From: Poriferisodalis sp965262965
Lineage (GTDB): Bacteria > Actinomycetota > Acidimicrobiia > Acidimicrobiales > Poriferisodalaceae
Direction: 5' to 3'
Assembly (NCBI RefSeq): GCF_965262965.1
Contig: NZ_OZ253573.1
Coordinates: 992,001 to 1,056,000, forward strand
Length of the DNA: 64,000 nucleotides
Shown: one piece after another, positions 42,613-52,042 of the stretch
Numbering within the stretch: the first letter of the stretch is position 1
How the letters are laid out: every line of letters begins with the position of its first letter
The notes under the pieces: generated by a model
Seen by the model: the letters and a program-made list of their open reading frames with translations, nothing else
Databases searched by the model: none
Told to the model about the DNA's origin: nothing
Position numbers and translations under genes: made by a program

Positions 42613-43566
42613 TCAGCGATCGATGTCGCGGTGGCGGCATTGGAGATCGTGACCGCGTTCAGCGAGCAGCCGCGAGACTTCCTCGGCGACAGCCACGCTG
42701 CGATGGCGACCGCCAGTGCATCCCATGGCGATCGTCAGGTACGACTTTCCCTCTGCGCGGTACGCAGGCAGCACGCTCTCGAGCAGCGGCATGAGCCGGT
42801 CGAGGAATGTGGACGAGGCGGCCTGACCGAGCACCCAGTCACGGACCTGATGGTCCAGCCCGGTGAACGGACGCAGGTCAGGGACCCAGTGCGGGTTTGG
42901 CAGGAAGCGGCAGTCGAACACGAGATCCGCGTCACGCGGAACACCGTGCTTGTAGCCAAACGACATGACCGCCGTTCGCATCTGCGGTGCGTCGGCAGAG
43001 GTCCGGAACTCTTCACGGACGCGGTCGCGCAGTTCATGGACGTTGAGATCTGCCGTGTCGATGACGACGTCAGCCGTCTCGCGCACATCGGCAAGCAGAC
43101 GTCGCTCCAATTCGATGGCATCAATCACCGATTCCGCGACGGGCTCGGCACCAGCCGCTTGCTCGACGCCGTCGCTGCGGGATGGCTCAGTGTCGCCGGT
43201 GTGCAACGGATGCCGGCGGCGGGTGTCGTCGTATCGCCGGATGAGCACATCTGTCGGCGCGTCCAGGAACATCACGCGCACCGACGCATTGCTCTCACGG
43301 AGCCGGGCGATCGCCGCGATCAAGTCCTCGCGGTACTCGCGCGTACCTGCCACCAACGCCACTCGGCGGAGCCGAGCGCCGGGTCGGGCGACGAGATCCG
43401 CCACATCGGGGATCAAGTTCGGCGGCAGGTTGTCGATGACGAACCAGCCCACGTCTTCCAGCGCGTTCGCTGCTGTGGAGCGACCCGCGCCCGAGAGGCC
43501 GGCCACGATGACGAACTCCGGCCCTCCCGCCACAAATGCGAGCGTACGTTCCGAAGCTGCGCTCAA
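42613..43566 (-). CDS. rapZ: RNase adapter / nucleotide-binding protein RapZ (YvcJ)
   Basis: A 317-residue P-loop protein. Walker A is GLSGAGRSTAANAL; VIDNLPPNLIP is the family signature. The middle contains RYDDTRRRHPLHTG, and the C-terminal domain FGYKHGVPRDADLVFDCRF and GCTGGRHRSVAVAE, which in E. coli binds GlmZ/GlmY RNA. Actinobacterial homologues bind and hydrolyse nucleotides. The start is a TTG overlapping the uvrC stop (TTGA), so it is coupled to uvrC. About 20 additional residues between RHPLHTG and ELERRLLADV are unusually acidic. Confidence 0.94.
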   Translation of the reverse strand: MSAASERTLAFVAGGPEFVIVAGLSGAGRSTAANALEDVGWFVIDNLPPNLIPDVADLVARPGARLRRVALVAGTREYREDLIAAIARLRESNASVRVMFLDAPTDVLIRRYDDTRRRHPLHTGDTEPSRSDGVEQAAGAEPVAESVIDAIELERRLLADVRETADVVIDTADLNVHELRDRVREEFRTSADAPQMRTAVMSFGYKHGVPRDADLVFDCRFLPNPHWVPDLRPFTGLDHQVRDWVLGQAASSTFLDRLMPLLESVLPAYRAEGKSYLTIAMGCTGGRHRSVAVAEEVSRLLAERGHDLQCRHRDIDR

Positions 43567-45437
43567 GAGCCGGTCAGGGCCCCGCCCGGATGCGTGGCGT
43601 CATAGACGGCCGCAGCGACGGCATCAGGAAGCCAGCTCAGCGCCCGCAGCTCGTCCAATGTGGCTTCCTTGATGGCGCCAACGGTCCCGAGTTCGCGCAC
43701 CAGTCGGGACCGCCGCTTGTCCCCCAAGCCGTTTATCCCGTCGAGCACACCGGCCTTCATTGCCTTGCCTCGAAGCCGGCGGTGATACGAGACGGCGAAT
43801 CGATGGCTCTCGTCGCGAACCCGTTGCAAGAGATACAGCGCCTCTGACTGCCGCGGAATGCGAACGGGATCTGACCGGCCGGCCACGAAGACTTCTTCGA
43901 ATTGCTTTGCGAGCGCAGCGACCGGTATCTGCTCACTCAGGCCGAGCTCTTCGAGCACGCCGACGGCGATGCCGAGCTGACCCTTGCCGCCGTCGACCAC
44001 CAGCAGCTGGGGCGGGTAGGCAAAGCGGCCCTGCTCCGAGGGCGGGAGCCCGCGCTCGGCCAGATAGTTCCGCAGTCGTCGTCGCAGCACCTCGTCCATG
44101 GCCGCGTAGTCGTCGTTGCCGGCCACATTGCGGATCCGGAAGTGGCGGTACTCGCTGCGGCGCGGCAACCCGTCCTCGAGCACCACCATCGAGCCCACGT
44201 AGTGCGAGCCTTGAAGGTGGCTCATGTCGTAGCACTCGATGCGCAGCGGCGGCTGATCCAGTCCCAAGTGCTCGGCCAGCTCGTTCAGCGCACGGGCGCG
44301 ACTGTTGTGATCGGTGCCGCGCTTGAGTCGGTGCCGCACCAGCGACTCGCGGGCGTTGTGCTGCGCAGTTTCCATCAAAGCGCGCTTGTCCCCACGCTGC
44401 GGCACCCGAAGCGTCACCCGCGAGCCCCGCTGGCTGCTGAGCCAGTCCTCGTACAGCCCGACACCCGGCGGAAGCGCCGGCACCATCACGCCCTTCGGCC
44501 ATCCCAGCGGGTTCTCGTCGTGGTACAGCTGCTCGAGCACCCGGGCCACAAGTGCCGGACCGTCCAGCTCCTCCACTTTGTCCACGATGAAGCCTCGCTG
44601 GCCCATCACGCGGCCCTTGCGGACGAAGAACAGCTGGACTGCCGCTTCGAGCTCGTCGTCGCCGATGCCGATGACGTCGAAGTCCTCACTGCGCGTCCCA
44701 GCAATCTGCTGCTTCTCGATCGCCCGCCGGACACTGGCCAGCCGGTCCCGCAGCCGAGCCGCCAGCTCGAATTCGAGCTCGACCGAGGCGTCGGCCATTC
44801 GCTGCTCAAGGTCGTTCACCACTGCGTCGGTGTCGCCTTCGAGAAAGCGAACCAGCTCTCGGACCAGCCGGTCGTAGTCGTCCCGTCCGATCTCGCCGAC
44901 GCACGGTCCAGCGCACTGCTCGATGTGGTACAGCAGGCACGGCCGGCCGAGCCGCTGGTGGGTGGCCAGCTTGCTGTCGCTGCAGGTGCGGATCGGGAAC
45001 GTTCGCAGCAACAGATCCAGCGTTTCGCGGATGGCATAGGCGTGCCCGTACGGGCCGAAGTACCGATTCCCGCGCTTGCGACGGCCGCGCATCACCATCG
45101 CCCGCGGCCATTCGTCAAGCAGCGTCACCGCCAAGAACGGGTACGACTTGTCGTCTCGAAGCCGCACGTTGAATCTCGGCTGATGCCGCTGGATGAGGCT
45201 GTACTCGAGCATGAGCGCGTCGACCTCGGTGGAAACCTCAATCCACTCCACCGATCTGGCCGTGGCCACCATCTGGGCTGTCCGGTGATGAAGCCCCCCA
45301 GGATCCCCGAAGTAGCTGTTCAGGCGAGAGCGAAGATTCTTGGCCTTGCCGACGTAGATGACCCGTCCGTCAGCATCGAGAAACTGATAGCTGCCCGGTG
45401 CATCTGGCACCGAACCCGGATCAGGTCGCAGGCCCAC
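43563..45437 (-). CDS. uvrC: Excinuclease ABC subunit C
   Basis: A 624-residue nuclease of nucleotide excision repair that makes both incisions at the damaged strand. The N-terminal GIY-YIG domain has PGSYQFLDADGRVIYVGKAKNL. A UvrB-binding (UVR) segment lies near residue 210 (LEQRMADASVELEFELAARL). The RNase H-like second nuclease contains IECYDMSHLQGSHYVGSMVV and DGGKGQLG, and the C-terminal helix-hairpin-helix repeats (DGINGLGDKRRSRLV, VGAIKEATLDELRAL) bind DNA. The GTG start is standard. It is upstream of rapZ and divergent from the signalling operon. Confidence 0.97.
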   Translation of the reverse strand: MGLRPDPGSVPDAPGSYQFLDADGRVIYVGKAKNLRSRLNSYFGDPGGLHHRTAQMVATARSVEWIEVSTEVDALMLEYSLIQRHQPRFNVRLRDDKSYPFLAVTLLDEWPRAMVMRGRRKRGNRYFGPYGHAYAIRETLDLLLRTFPIRTCSDSKLATHQRLGRPCLLYHIEQCAGPCVGEIGRDDYDRLVRELVRFLEGDTDAVVNDLEQRMADASVELEFELAARLRDRLASVRRAIEKQQIAGTRSEDFDVIGIGDDELEAAVQLFFVRKGRVMGQRGFIVDKVEELDGPALVARVLEQLYHDENPLGWPKGVMVPALPPGVGLYEDWLSSQRGSRVTLRVPQRGDKRALMETAQHNARESLVRHRLKRGTDHNSRARALNELAEHLGLDQPPLRIECYDMSHLQGSHYVGSMVVLEDGLPRRSEYRHFRIRNVAGNDDYAAMDEVLRRRLRNYLAERGLPPSEQGRFAYPPQLLVVDGGKGQLGIAVGVLEELGLSEQIPVAALAKQFEEVFVAGRSDPVRIPRQSEALYLLQRVRDESHRFAVSYHRRLRGKAMKAGVLDGINGLGDKRRSRLVRELGTVGAIKEATLDELRALSWLPDAVAAAVYDATHPGGALTGS

Positions 45438-45667
45438 GCCCGCAGGCTAAGTGCCCTCAAACCCTCGAAATGCACACCGCTTGCCCAACGAGTCGCTCGT
45501 CGACCGGCCCACCAAGCGTGTGTCGAGGAAAGGTGGACACGGCGAGGGCGTGTAGTAAGTTGCGCCGACGGAAGGTCTGATCGCGGTTCGCCTGCTCCTG
45601 CATGCCCGCCGAAATCGGAACGATGCGGTGATTCCGCACCACGTAGCTGCGCAGGAGGCTGCAAGAT

Positions 45668-46006
45668 ATGGAACTCGCACACGAGCGGGACGCAGACACG
45701 AACGTGATCAGTCCCTCGGGCAGGGTGGACGGATCGAATTCTGCCGCTTTCCACGAAGCGCTGCTTGCAGCTCTGTCCGACGACGACAGTCGAGTCATCC
45801 TCGACATGGGCGGCATCGACTACATCAGCAGCGCCGGCCTGCGCGTGCTGCTCCTGCTCGCCCAGCACCTCAGTGGCAGCTCGAAGCCATTTGCCGTTTG
45901 CTCTCTCGCGGCCTCCGTCGACGAAGTGTTCCGGATCAGCGGTTTCAATCAGATCATCACGGTGTTCGGCACGCTCGACGAGGCGAAGGCTCAGCTGGCG
46001 TCGTAG
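45668..46006 (+). CDS. STAS-domain anti-sigma factor antagonist
   Basis: A 112-residue single STAS domain. It opens with ISPSGRVDGSNSAAFHEAL and carries the phosphorylation loop MGGIDYISSAGLRVLLLLAQ with the Ser-Ser-Ala-Gly motif at residues ~55-58. In partner switching the unphosphorylated STAS protein captures an anti-sigma kinase; the kinase inactivates it by phosphorylating this Ser and a PP2C phosphatase restores it. The next gene is such a phosphatase (5 bp after the stop) and a HATPase gene follows, so all three components are in order. Confidence 0.92.
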   Translation: MELAHERDADTNVISPSGRVDGSNSAAFHEALLAALSDDDSRVILDMGGIDYISSAGLRVLLLLAQHLSGSSKPFAVCSLAASVDEVFRISGFNQIITVFGTLDEAKAQLAS

Positions 46007-46011
46007 CGCAC

Positions 46012-47175
46012 ATGTCTCCGCCCTGGCGAATCCTCGTCGTCGACGACGAGCCCGACCTCGAGCCGCTCGTCCTCCAGCGAATGAGGCGGCAAATCCGCAG
46101 CGGCAAGTACGAATTCGTTTTCGCGGGCAATGGTCTCGAGGCTCTGGAGAAGCTGCGGACGGACGACTCGATCGACTTGTTACTGTCGGACATCAACATG
46201 CCGCAGATGGACGGGCTTACCCTGCTGTCACAGGTCTCGTCGATCCACCAGGACCTGCGCGCGGTCATCATCTCGGCCTACGGCGACATGGGGAACATTC
46301 GCACTGCGATGAACCGCGGTGCATTCGACTTCGTCACCAAGCCCGTCGACTTTGATGACCTGCAGATCACGATCGAGCGAACTGTTGAGCACCTCCAGCA
46401 ATGGCGCGAGGCCACAGCCTCGCGCGACAAGCTCGTCACGCTGCAGAACGAGCTGGACATTGCATCCAATGTCCAGCAATCGATACTGCCCGGCGATTTC
46501 CCCTCCTCGGACAAATACCAGACCTGCGCCAACATGGTGCCGGCGCGCAACGTCGGCGGCGACTTTTTCGACTTCGTCTCGTTGCCACAAGACTGTGTTT
46601 TCGCGACAGTTGCCGATGTCTCCGACAAGGGCATTCCGGCGGCCCTGTTCATGATGTCGAGCCGCACTGCGCTCAAAGGAGCCGCTATCGGCAGCGGCTC
46701 GCCGGGCGCGGCTCTTGCCGAGGCGAACCGCGTCCTGCAGGCCGACAACCCAACCGCAATGTTCGTCACGGTCATTTCCGCGGTCTACGACCCCCACAAC
46801 GGGCAATGCACCTACGCCAGCGGGGGTCACGATCCGCCCGTCGTGGTCCATACCGACGGCACGGCCTCCCAGCTGCCCGCCACGGGGGGCATCGCTCTCG
46901 GGATTGTCCCCGAGCTGAGCTTTGCGGAAGAAACCGTGAAGCTTGAGCCCGGAGAGACCCTCCTGCTGTACACCGATGGTGTGAGCGAAGCGATGAATGT
47001 CGAGCAGGAGGAATTCGGCATCAAGCGAATTCTTGAGCTCTTCAACGGTCGGCCACCTCGCGACGCCGACGAAGCCACAGCTGTGATCTTCGAAGCTGTC
47101 GCCGAATTCGCTGGCGAAGCCCCCGCATCTGACGACATCACTTGCCTGGCGCTGCACCGGAAAACAGCATCATGA
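46012..47175 (+). CDS. Receiver-domain PP2C (SpoIIE/RsbU-type) phosphatase
   Basis: A 387-residue two-domain protein. Residues 1-125 are a response-regulator receiver: ILVVDDEPD acidic pair, SDINMPQMDG with the phosphorylated Asp, ISAYGD and FVTKPVD with the conserved Lys. After a coiled coil (WREATASRDKLVTLQNELD) comes the PPM phosphatase domain: NVGGDFFDFV, DVSDKGIPAALFM, YASGGHDPPV, LLYTDGVSEAMN and SDDITCLAL hold the metal-binding Asp residues. It likely dephosphorylates the STAS protein when its receiver is phosphorylated, plausibly by the histidine kinase at the end of this operon (inference). The start is ATG 46012. Confidence 0.93.
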   Translation: MSPPWRILVVDDEPDLEPLVLQRMRRQIRSGKYEFVFAGNGLEALEKLRTDDSIDLLLSDINMPQMDGLTLLSQVSSIHQDLRAVIISAYGDMGNIRTAMNRGAFDFVTKPVDFDDLQITIERTVEHLQQWREATASRDKLVTLQNELDIASNVQQSILPGDFPSSDKYQTCANMVPARNVGGDFFDFVSLPQDCVFATVADVSDKGIPAALFMMSSRTALKGAAIGSGSPGAALAEANRVLQADNPTAMFVTVISAVYDPHNGQCTYASGGHDPPVVVHTDGTASQLPATGGIALGIVPELSFAEETVKLEPGETLLLYTDGVSEAMNVEQEEFGIKRILELFNGRPPRDADEATAVIFEAVAEFAGEAPASDDITCLALHRKTAS

Positions 47176-47263
47176 GGCGTCGGCTCTGTACCGCCGAGGT
47201 CCCCGCCGACATGCTCTCGAGCGCCTCTGGGCGTCGGAAAGCCTGCACCACGGAGCATCAGCC

Positions 47264-47692
47264 ATGCGACGTTCGTTGAACATCACTCCCGTGCCGGGTT
47301 CCGCGGCCGCCGAGGCGCTGCCGCGCATCGTTGCGTTCGTCGAGGAGATGGCCGAGCTGGACGACTGGGCACCCGATCTTGTGCTGCGTTCGAACCTGAT
47401 CCTCGAAGAGCTGATTCTGAATACTCTGACCCACGGGCGCACGAGCGGCCTCAGCGACATCGAGATCACCCTCGAGAGCGGCGAGGGATCTGTCACGATC
47501 ACCATCGCCGACGACGGCGCCGCATTCGACCCGCTCACTGACAAGCCGCCGCCCAACACCGAGTTGCCGCTCCAAGAGCGCTCCATCGGCGGTTTGGGCC
47601 TCCATCTGGTGGGGACCATGGCCGAGAATCTCGAGTATTCGCACACCGACGGCAAGAACCATCTCACCTTGGTCGCACGGGCTGGTGCCTGA
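47264..47692 (+). CDS. HATPase anti-sigma-factor-type kinase (RsbW-like)
   Basis: A 142-residue GHKL ATPase. N-box ILEELILNTLTHG, G1 box IADDGAAFDP and G2 box GGLGLHLVGTMAE are in place, with no dimerisation histidine. Such small proteins phosphorylate STAS antagonists and may hold a sigma factor. No sigma gene is nearby, so its output may act on another target. The stop lies inside the next gene (8 bp overlap). It is 88 bp downstream of the phosphatase, in the same direction. Confidence 0.88.
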   Translation: MRRSLNITPVPGSAAAEALPRIVAFVEEMAELDDWAPDLVLRSNLILEELILNTLTHGRTSGLSDIEITLESGEGSVTITIADDGAAFDPLTDKPPPNTELPLQERSIGGLGLHLVGTMAENLEYSHTDGKNHLTLVARAGA

Positions 47693-48989
47693 AGGCGCTC
47701 CGCCACGCCCGCGGTCTCGCGCCCGTGCCACCATCACGGCACTCACGGTTGTGATGGTCGCCCTGCTCGCCGCCTGCAGCGAATCGTCAGACAACGGCTC
47801 ATCGGGGTCCGGTGGCGCCGGCAACACACCCACAGCTCCCGCCAGACCGACTGTTCCCGAGGGCGTGAACACCGAGACCGGCGTCTTCGACGATCGCATC
47901 GTCTTCGGCCAGTCGGCCGCCTTGAGCGGGCCAGCCGCGGAGCTCGGCCTCGGCATGCGGCTCGGAATCCAAGCCGCGTTCGAGGAGGCCAACCGGGCTG
48001 GAGGCGTCAGCGGCCGCCAGCTTGAGCTCGTGGACATGGACGACGCCTACGAGCCCGAAGCAGCGGTGGCCAACACCCGCAATCTCATCGAGAACGAGCA
48101 GGTCTTCGCGCTCATCGGCGCCGTCGGAACGCCGACGTCCCGTTCCGCCACGCCCGTCGCCGCCGCCGCCGACGTTCCCTACATCGCCCCCTTCACCGGC
48201 GCGGGCTTCCTTCGCGCCGACGACTGGACCAACATCGTCAATCTCCGAGCTTCTTACGCCCAGGAGGCCGAGGAAATGGTGGAACGGCTCACCGCGGATC
48301 TCGGGATCACGCGGATCGCCGTGCTGTTCCAGGATGACTCCTTCGGGCGCGCCGGCTACTTCGGGGCGCTGGCAGCGTTGGAGCGTCGCGAGATGGAACC
48401 TGTCGCCATCGGCTTCTACCCCCGCAACACAACGGCCATCAAATCGGCGCTGCTCGACCTGCGGGCCGGAAATCCCGAGGCCGTCATCATGGTCGGCGCG
48501 TACGAGCCGGTCGGCACTCTGATCTCCTGGGCGCGACGCACCGACTTCGACCCCGTGTTCATCACCCTGTCGTTTGTCGGTGCCAATGCACTCGCCGATC
48601 AGCTCGGCGCTGATGGCGAAGGCGTGTACGTCACCCAAGTCGTGCCGTTCCCCTTCGATGCCGAGACGCCCGTGGTCGCGGCGTACCAGGCAGCGCTCGC
48701 GGCCCATGAGCCGGACGCAGCGCCCGGCTTCGTGTCCCTGGAGGGGTACATCGCTGGCCGGCTGGCGATCGCCGGACTCGCCCAATGCGGCGGCGCCGTG
48801 ACACGGGAGTGCTTCCTCGACGCGCTGCTCGGTGCTGATGCGATCGACATTGACGGATTCGTGATGAGGTTCGGCGATGGCGAGAACGTCACTGACGACA
48901 ACCAAGGCTCTGATGCTGTGTTCGTCACCGAGATCGGTCCCGACGGTGCCTATCGCTCCGTCGACGCCCTCACAGGTGCGCGACGGTGA
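47685..48989 (+). CDS. ABC-type branched-chain amino acid/amide-binding lipoprotein
   Basis: A 434-residue periplasmic-binding-protein-like receptor. The signal peptide (TITALTVVMVALLAAC) ends in the lipobox LLAAC with lipidated Cys31, followed by a Ser/Gly-rich linker. The core is a type I solute-binding fold of the LIV family: FGQSAALSGPAAELGLGMRLG, then ELVDMDDAYEPEAAVANTRN, then FALIGAVGTPTSR. No ABC permease or ATPase is near. Instead the gene overlaps an anti-sigma-type kinase upstream and a histidine kinase downstream, pointing to ligand sensing rather than import. The GTG start overlaps the upstream stop by 8 bp. Confidence 0.9.
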   Translation: MPEGAPPRPRSRARATITALTVVMVALLAACSESSDNGSSGSGGAGNTPTAPARPTVPEGVNTETGVFDDRIVFGQSAALSGPAAELGLGMRLGIQAAFEEANRAGGVSGRQLELVDMDDAYEPEAAVANTRNLIENEQVFALIGAVGTPTSRSATPVAAAADVPYIAPFTGAGFLRADDWTNIVNLRASYAQEAEEMVERLTADLGITRIAVLFQDDSFGRAGYFGALAALERREMEPVAIGFYPRNTTAIKSALLDLRAGNPEAVIMVGAYEPVGTLISWARRTDFDPVFITLSFVGANALADQLGADGEGVYVTQVVPFPFDAETPVVAAYQAALAAHEPDAAPGFVSLEGYIAGRLAIAGLAQCGGAVTRECFLDALLGADAIDIDGFVMRFGDGENVTDDNQGSDAVFVTEIGPDGAYRSVDALTGARR

Positions 48990-51286
48990 CGGACTCAGTG
49001 AGCACCGAGTCGTCGCCGAACGGCGTCTGTGTCGAAACCTCAACCGAAGCCGACGGCCCCGAATTGCCGTCGCCGGCCCACAACGGCGCCCCTGAAGCTG
49101 CCGAGGAAACACGAAACACGAAGCCATCGATCCACAACCGCATTTCCACCCGGATGTACGCCGGCATCGCGGCAGCGATGCTGTTGACATTGGCCGCGAG
49201 CGTCGTCGGCTGGATCTCGTTCACCCGTGTCGGCGAAGCGGAGAACGAAGTCACCGAAGGTGCTCTCCCCGAGCTGGGCGCCGCGTTCGGCGTTGCGGAA
49301 TCCAGCAACCGGCTGGTCGCAGGCGGGCCTCGACTCGCATCTTCCGAACCGCAGGACTTCCCGGACGTGGTCGCGGAAATCTCAGCAGCGCGTACCGAGT
49401 TCGAGACCCAGCTCGACTTGCTGTGGGCACGCGGCACCGGTTCCATGTGGCTGGGCGAGATGCGCGGATTCGCCGCCCAGCTCAACTCGAACATCGCCGC
49501 TATCGAAGCCGACATGCCGGAGTACTTCGCATTGGGCCAAGAGGCCGATCAGTTGCGAACCGAATCCGACGCAGCCGTGCGCGATCTGGTTCGCCTCATC
49601 GTGCCTGCGCTCGACGACCAACTCTTCTACCTCGTCGTCGGGCGACGCGATCTGGAATCGTCGCCAACGGATGAGGGAGTGCATCGCTCCGACAGCGAAG
49701 TGCTCAACTACCGGCATTGGTCCGCGTTGAGCGGTGACGTGTCAAGATCCGCCGAGCTGCTCGCGAGCGCATTCAGCTTGTCGCAGTCGGCGCTGATTGA
49801 ACCACTGCGGGAGAGCTTCGAGTCTGCGTCAGACCGCATCGAGATCAGCGTCACAACCCTCTCCGATTCCGCTGATCCAGAACTGCAGCCTGCTGTGGAC
49901 CGCTTGTTCGAGCTCGGACTCGGCGAGAACAGCGTCTTCGACGTGATGTACCGGCGCCTGCAAATCGAAGAAACTCAGCGCGAGCTCCTCGCAGGCAACC
50001 AGGATCTAGCCGTCGCGCTGGTGCAAGAGATCGAAGGCCTCGTCGGCGCTGTGCAGCAAGACGTCGATTCGGCCACCGAGGCTTCCGCCCAAGCCGTGCA
50101 GACCGGCCGGCTGCTGCTGGCGGTGATTAGCGTGGTCGGCGTCGTCGGAGCACTGCTCATCAGCTGGTTGTTCGTCGGCAAGCGTGTTCTGGCTCGAATC
50201 GGTCGGCTGTCGAACCGCATGCGGGCACTGGCTGGCGGTGACTTGGAATCCGCCGTCGACACCACAGGCAGGGACGAAGTTGCCGAGATGGCCGACGCTT
50301 TGGAGGTATTCCGGCGGGACGCACTGGAAGTGCAACGGCTCAACCTTGTCGAGAAGCTGGCAGCGGAGTTGGGCGAGCGGAACGAGCAGCTCTCACAGAC
50401 GCTGGCCGATCTGGACCGTGCACAGGACCAGATCGTCGCCAACGAGAAGCTCGCCGCGTTGGGCGAAGTGACGGCCGGCGTTGCTCACGAGATCCGCAAC
50501 CCGCTCAACTTCGTCAAGAACTTCTCTGAGTCGTCGGCCGAATTGCTCGACGAGCTGTTGGAAGCTCTGGCCGATCCAGAGCCGCCCGACGACCACGACG
50601 ACTACGTCGCCGAGATCTCAGGCGACCTGAAACAAAACCTGACGCGTATCCGATCGCACGGCGACCGGGCCAACCGCATCGTCGAGAGCATGCTGATGAT
50701 GGGTCGCGGCGGCGGCGAGACACGACCGGTGGACATCAACGCCTTGCTCGACGAACACGCGATGCTCGCCTATCACAGCGCCCGCGCCCAAGATTCCGAC
50801 TTCAATGTCACGCTTGAGCGCGACTTCGATCCAGACCTCGGCGAGCTCGAGGTCATCCCGCAGGACATGGGTCGGGTCTTCCTCAACCTCGTCAACAATG
50901 CGGGCTACGCAGCGAACCAGCGATGGCGCGATCTTGGCGGAGGGCCTGGGATGTCCGTGACGATCGGCGACAAAACAGAGCTCTATTTCCCGACAATTCG
51001 GCTGAGCACGCGCCGGACAGATGAAACCGCCGTGATCTCAGTCCGTGACAACGGCACGGGCATCCCACCTGAGGTGGCCCAACGCATCTTCGAACCCTTC
51101 TACACCACGAAGCCCGCCAACGAGGGCACCGGCCTGGGCTTGGCGATGTCGAACGACATCGTGCGCGGGCACGGCGGATCCATCTCCGTCGACAGCGAGC
51201 CCGGCGAATTCACAGAGTTCACCGTTGAGCTTCCGCTCGCGCCTCCCGCGCTCACTGACGAGGGAGCCCCGGCGGATACGGGCTGA
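48986..51286 (+). CDS. Sensor histidine kinase with extracytoplasmic domain
   Basis: A 766-residue membrane kinase. Helix 1 is about residues 54-75 (MYAGIAAAMLLTLAASVVGW). A large all-helical outside domain of about 300 residues follows. Helix 2 is near 377-398 (LLLAVISVVGVVGALLISWL), then HAMP (LSNRMRALAGGDLESAVDTT), a coiled coil, HisKA with His501 in VAHEIRNPLNFVKN, and HATPase with FLNLVNNAGYAA, VRDNGTGIPPEV, FEPFYTTKPANEGTGLGLAM. Its GTG overlaps the lipoprotein stop (GTGA), so the two are made together. It probably reads the binding protein and phosphorylates the receiver-phosphatase two genes upstream. Confidence 0.93.
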   Translation: MTDSVSTESSPNGVCVETSTEADGPELPSPAHNGAPEAAEETRNTKPSIHNRISTRMYAGIAAAMLLTLAASVVGWISFTRVGEAENEVTEGALPELGAAFGVAESSNRLVAGGPRLASSEPQDFPDVVAEISAARTEFETQLDLLWARGTGSMWLGEMRGFAAQLNSNIAAIEADMPEYFALGQEADQLRTESDAAVRDLVRLIVPALDDQLFYLVVGRRDLESSPTDEGVHRSDSEVLNYRHWSALSGDVSRSAELLASAFSLSQSALIEPLRESFESASDRIEISVTTLSDSADPELQPAVDRLFELGLGENSVFDVMYRRLQIEETQRELLAGNQDLAVALVQEIEGLVGAVQQDVDSATEASAQAVQTGRLLLAVISVVGVVGALLISWLFVGKRVLARIGRLSNRMRALAGGDLESAVDTTGRDEVAEMADALEVFRRDALEVQRLNLVEKLAAELGERNEQLSQTLADLDRAQDQIVANEKLAALGEVTAGVAHEIRNPLNFVKNFSESSAELLDELLEALADPEPPDDHDDYVAEISGDLKQNLTRIRSHGDRANRIVESMLMMGRGGGETRPVDINALLDEHAMLAYHSARAQDSDFNVTLERDFDPDLGELEVIPQDMGRVFLNLVNNAGYAANQRWRDLGGGPGMSVTIGDKTELYFPTIRLSTRRTDETAVISVRDNGTGIPPEVAQRIFEPFYTTKPANEGTGLGLAMSNDIVRGHGGSISVDSEPGEFTEFTVELPLAPPALTDEGAPADTG

Positions 51287-51304
51287 ACTGGCCTTCGTCG
51301 AGTT

Positions 51305-51342
51305 GGACTGGGTCGATGCGGACTGGGTCGATGCGGACTGGG
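51305..51342. repeat. 15-bp tandem repeat downstream of the kinase gene
   Basis: GGACTGGGTCGATGC occurs at 51305-51319 and 51320-51334, followed by GGACTGGG as a partial third copy. It starts 18 bp after the histidine kinase stop and lies in the short space before a converging gene. Confidence 0.85.
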
Positions 51343-51355
51343 CGCTCGTCGGACC

Positions 51356-51934
51356 TCAGGACGTGCCCTCAAAGGGATCGTCCCACTCCGCCGGCAACGG
51401 CACCTCAAAGGCATTCAGCGTCAGCGAAATCAAGCAGTAGTAGCCCACCGTGGTGACCAACTCAATGACTCCTTCGGTGCCGAACTCAGCCAGCGCCGCT
51501 GCGTAGGTCTCGTCGCTCAAGCGATGCGACTCGACCAGCTCGGCGGCGACGCTGTGCGCTATTGCCTCAGGGCCACGGAACTCCGCCGGTCGGCCCTCGC
51601 GCAAGGCGTCGAGGTGGCGCTGGTCGACACCCGCAGCAAGAGCCAGGCGCTCATGCGCAGCGAACTCGAACTTGGCCTTGTAGTGGGCCCCCACGGTGCA
51701 GATTGCGGCCTCCTTCACGTTCTCCGCGAGTCCAGACCTGAACCGCACTGCAGCGCCCAACTCCTGCGTCGGTGCACCGATGGCCGGTGCGCGTACCCAC
51801 ACGCCATACGGCCCCGGTAGTCCGCGTCCAGCCAAGTTGGACGTTGCGGAGCTGCGAGGACCACTGCGCAAAGCGTCGTAGACCGTGCGCTGTTCATCGG
51901 TCAGCTCGTCCGGCGTGATCTCTGGCAGCCTCAT
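51356..51934 (-). CDS. Carboxymuconolactone decarboxylase family protein
   Basis: A 192-residue AhpD-like helical protein. Features are ITPDELTDEQRTVYDALRSG, the central VKEAAICTVGAHYKAKFEFAAHERLA helix with the His pair, and GVIELVTTVGYYCLISLTLNAF. The usual second Cys of AhpD (CxxC) is missing; Tyr/Phe is found there as in decarboxylase-type members, so redox function is unlikely. It stands alone between the kinase operon (converging) and uvrA. The substrate is unknown. Confidence 0.88.
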   Translation of the reverse strand: MRLPEITPDELTDEQRTVYDALRSGPRSSATSNLAGRGLPGPYGVWVRAPAIGAPTQELGAAVRFRSGLAENVKEAAICTVGAHYKAKFEFAAHERLALAAGVDQRHLDALREGRPAEFRGPEAIAHSVAAELVESHRLSDETYAAALAEFGTEGVIELVTTVGYYCLISLTLNAFEVPLPAEWDDPFEGTS

Positions 51935-52042
51935 GTGCTCGCTCTCCTCGCGATGATTCGCTCGCCGACACTAGGTGCACGTGCGCCGGTCGCAGCGCCG
52001 AAGCGCCGCCGCGTGTCGCGTTCGGAAGGCGTTGTGCGCCGC

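Noticed and set aside
43902..45707. 601-codon plus-strand frame opposite uvrC
   Set aside because: Shadow of uvrC; composition is typical of antisense translation.
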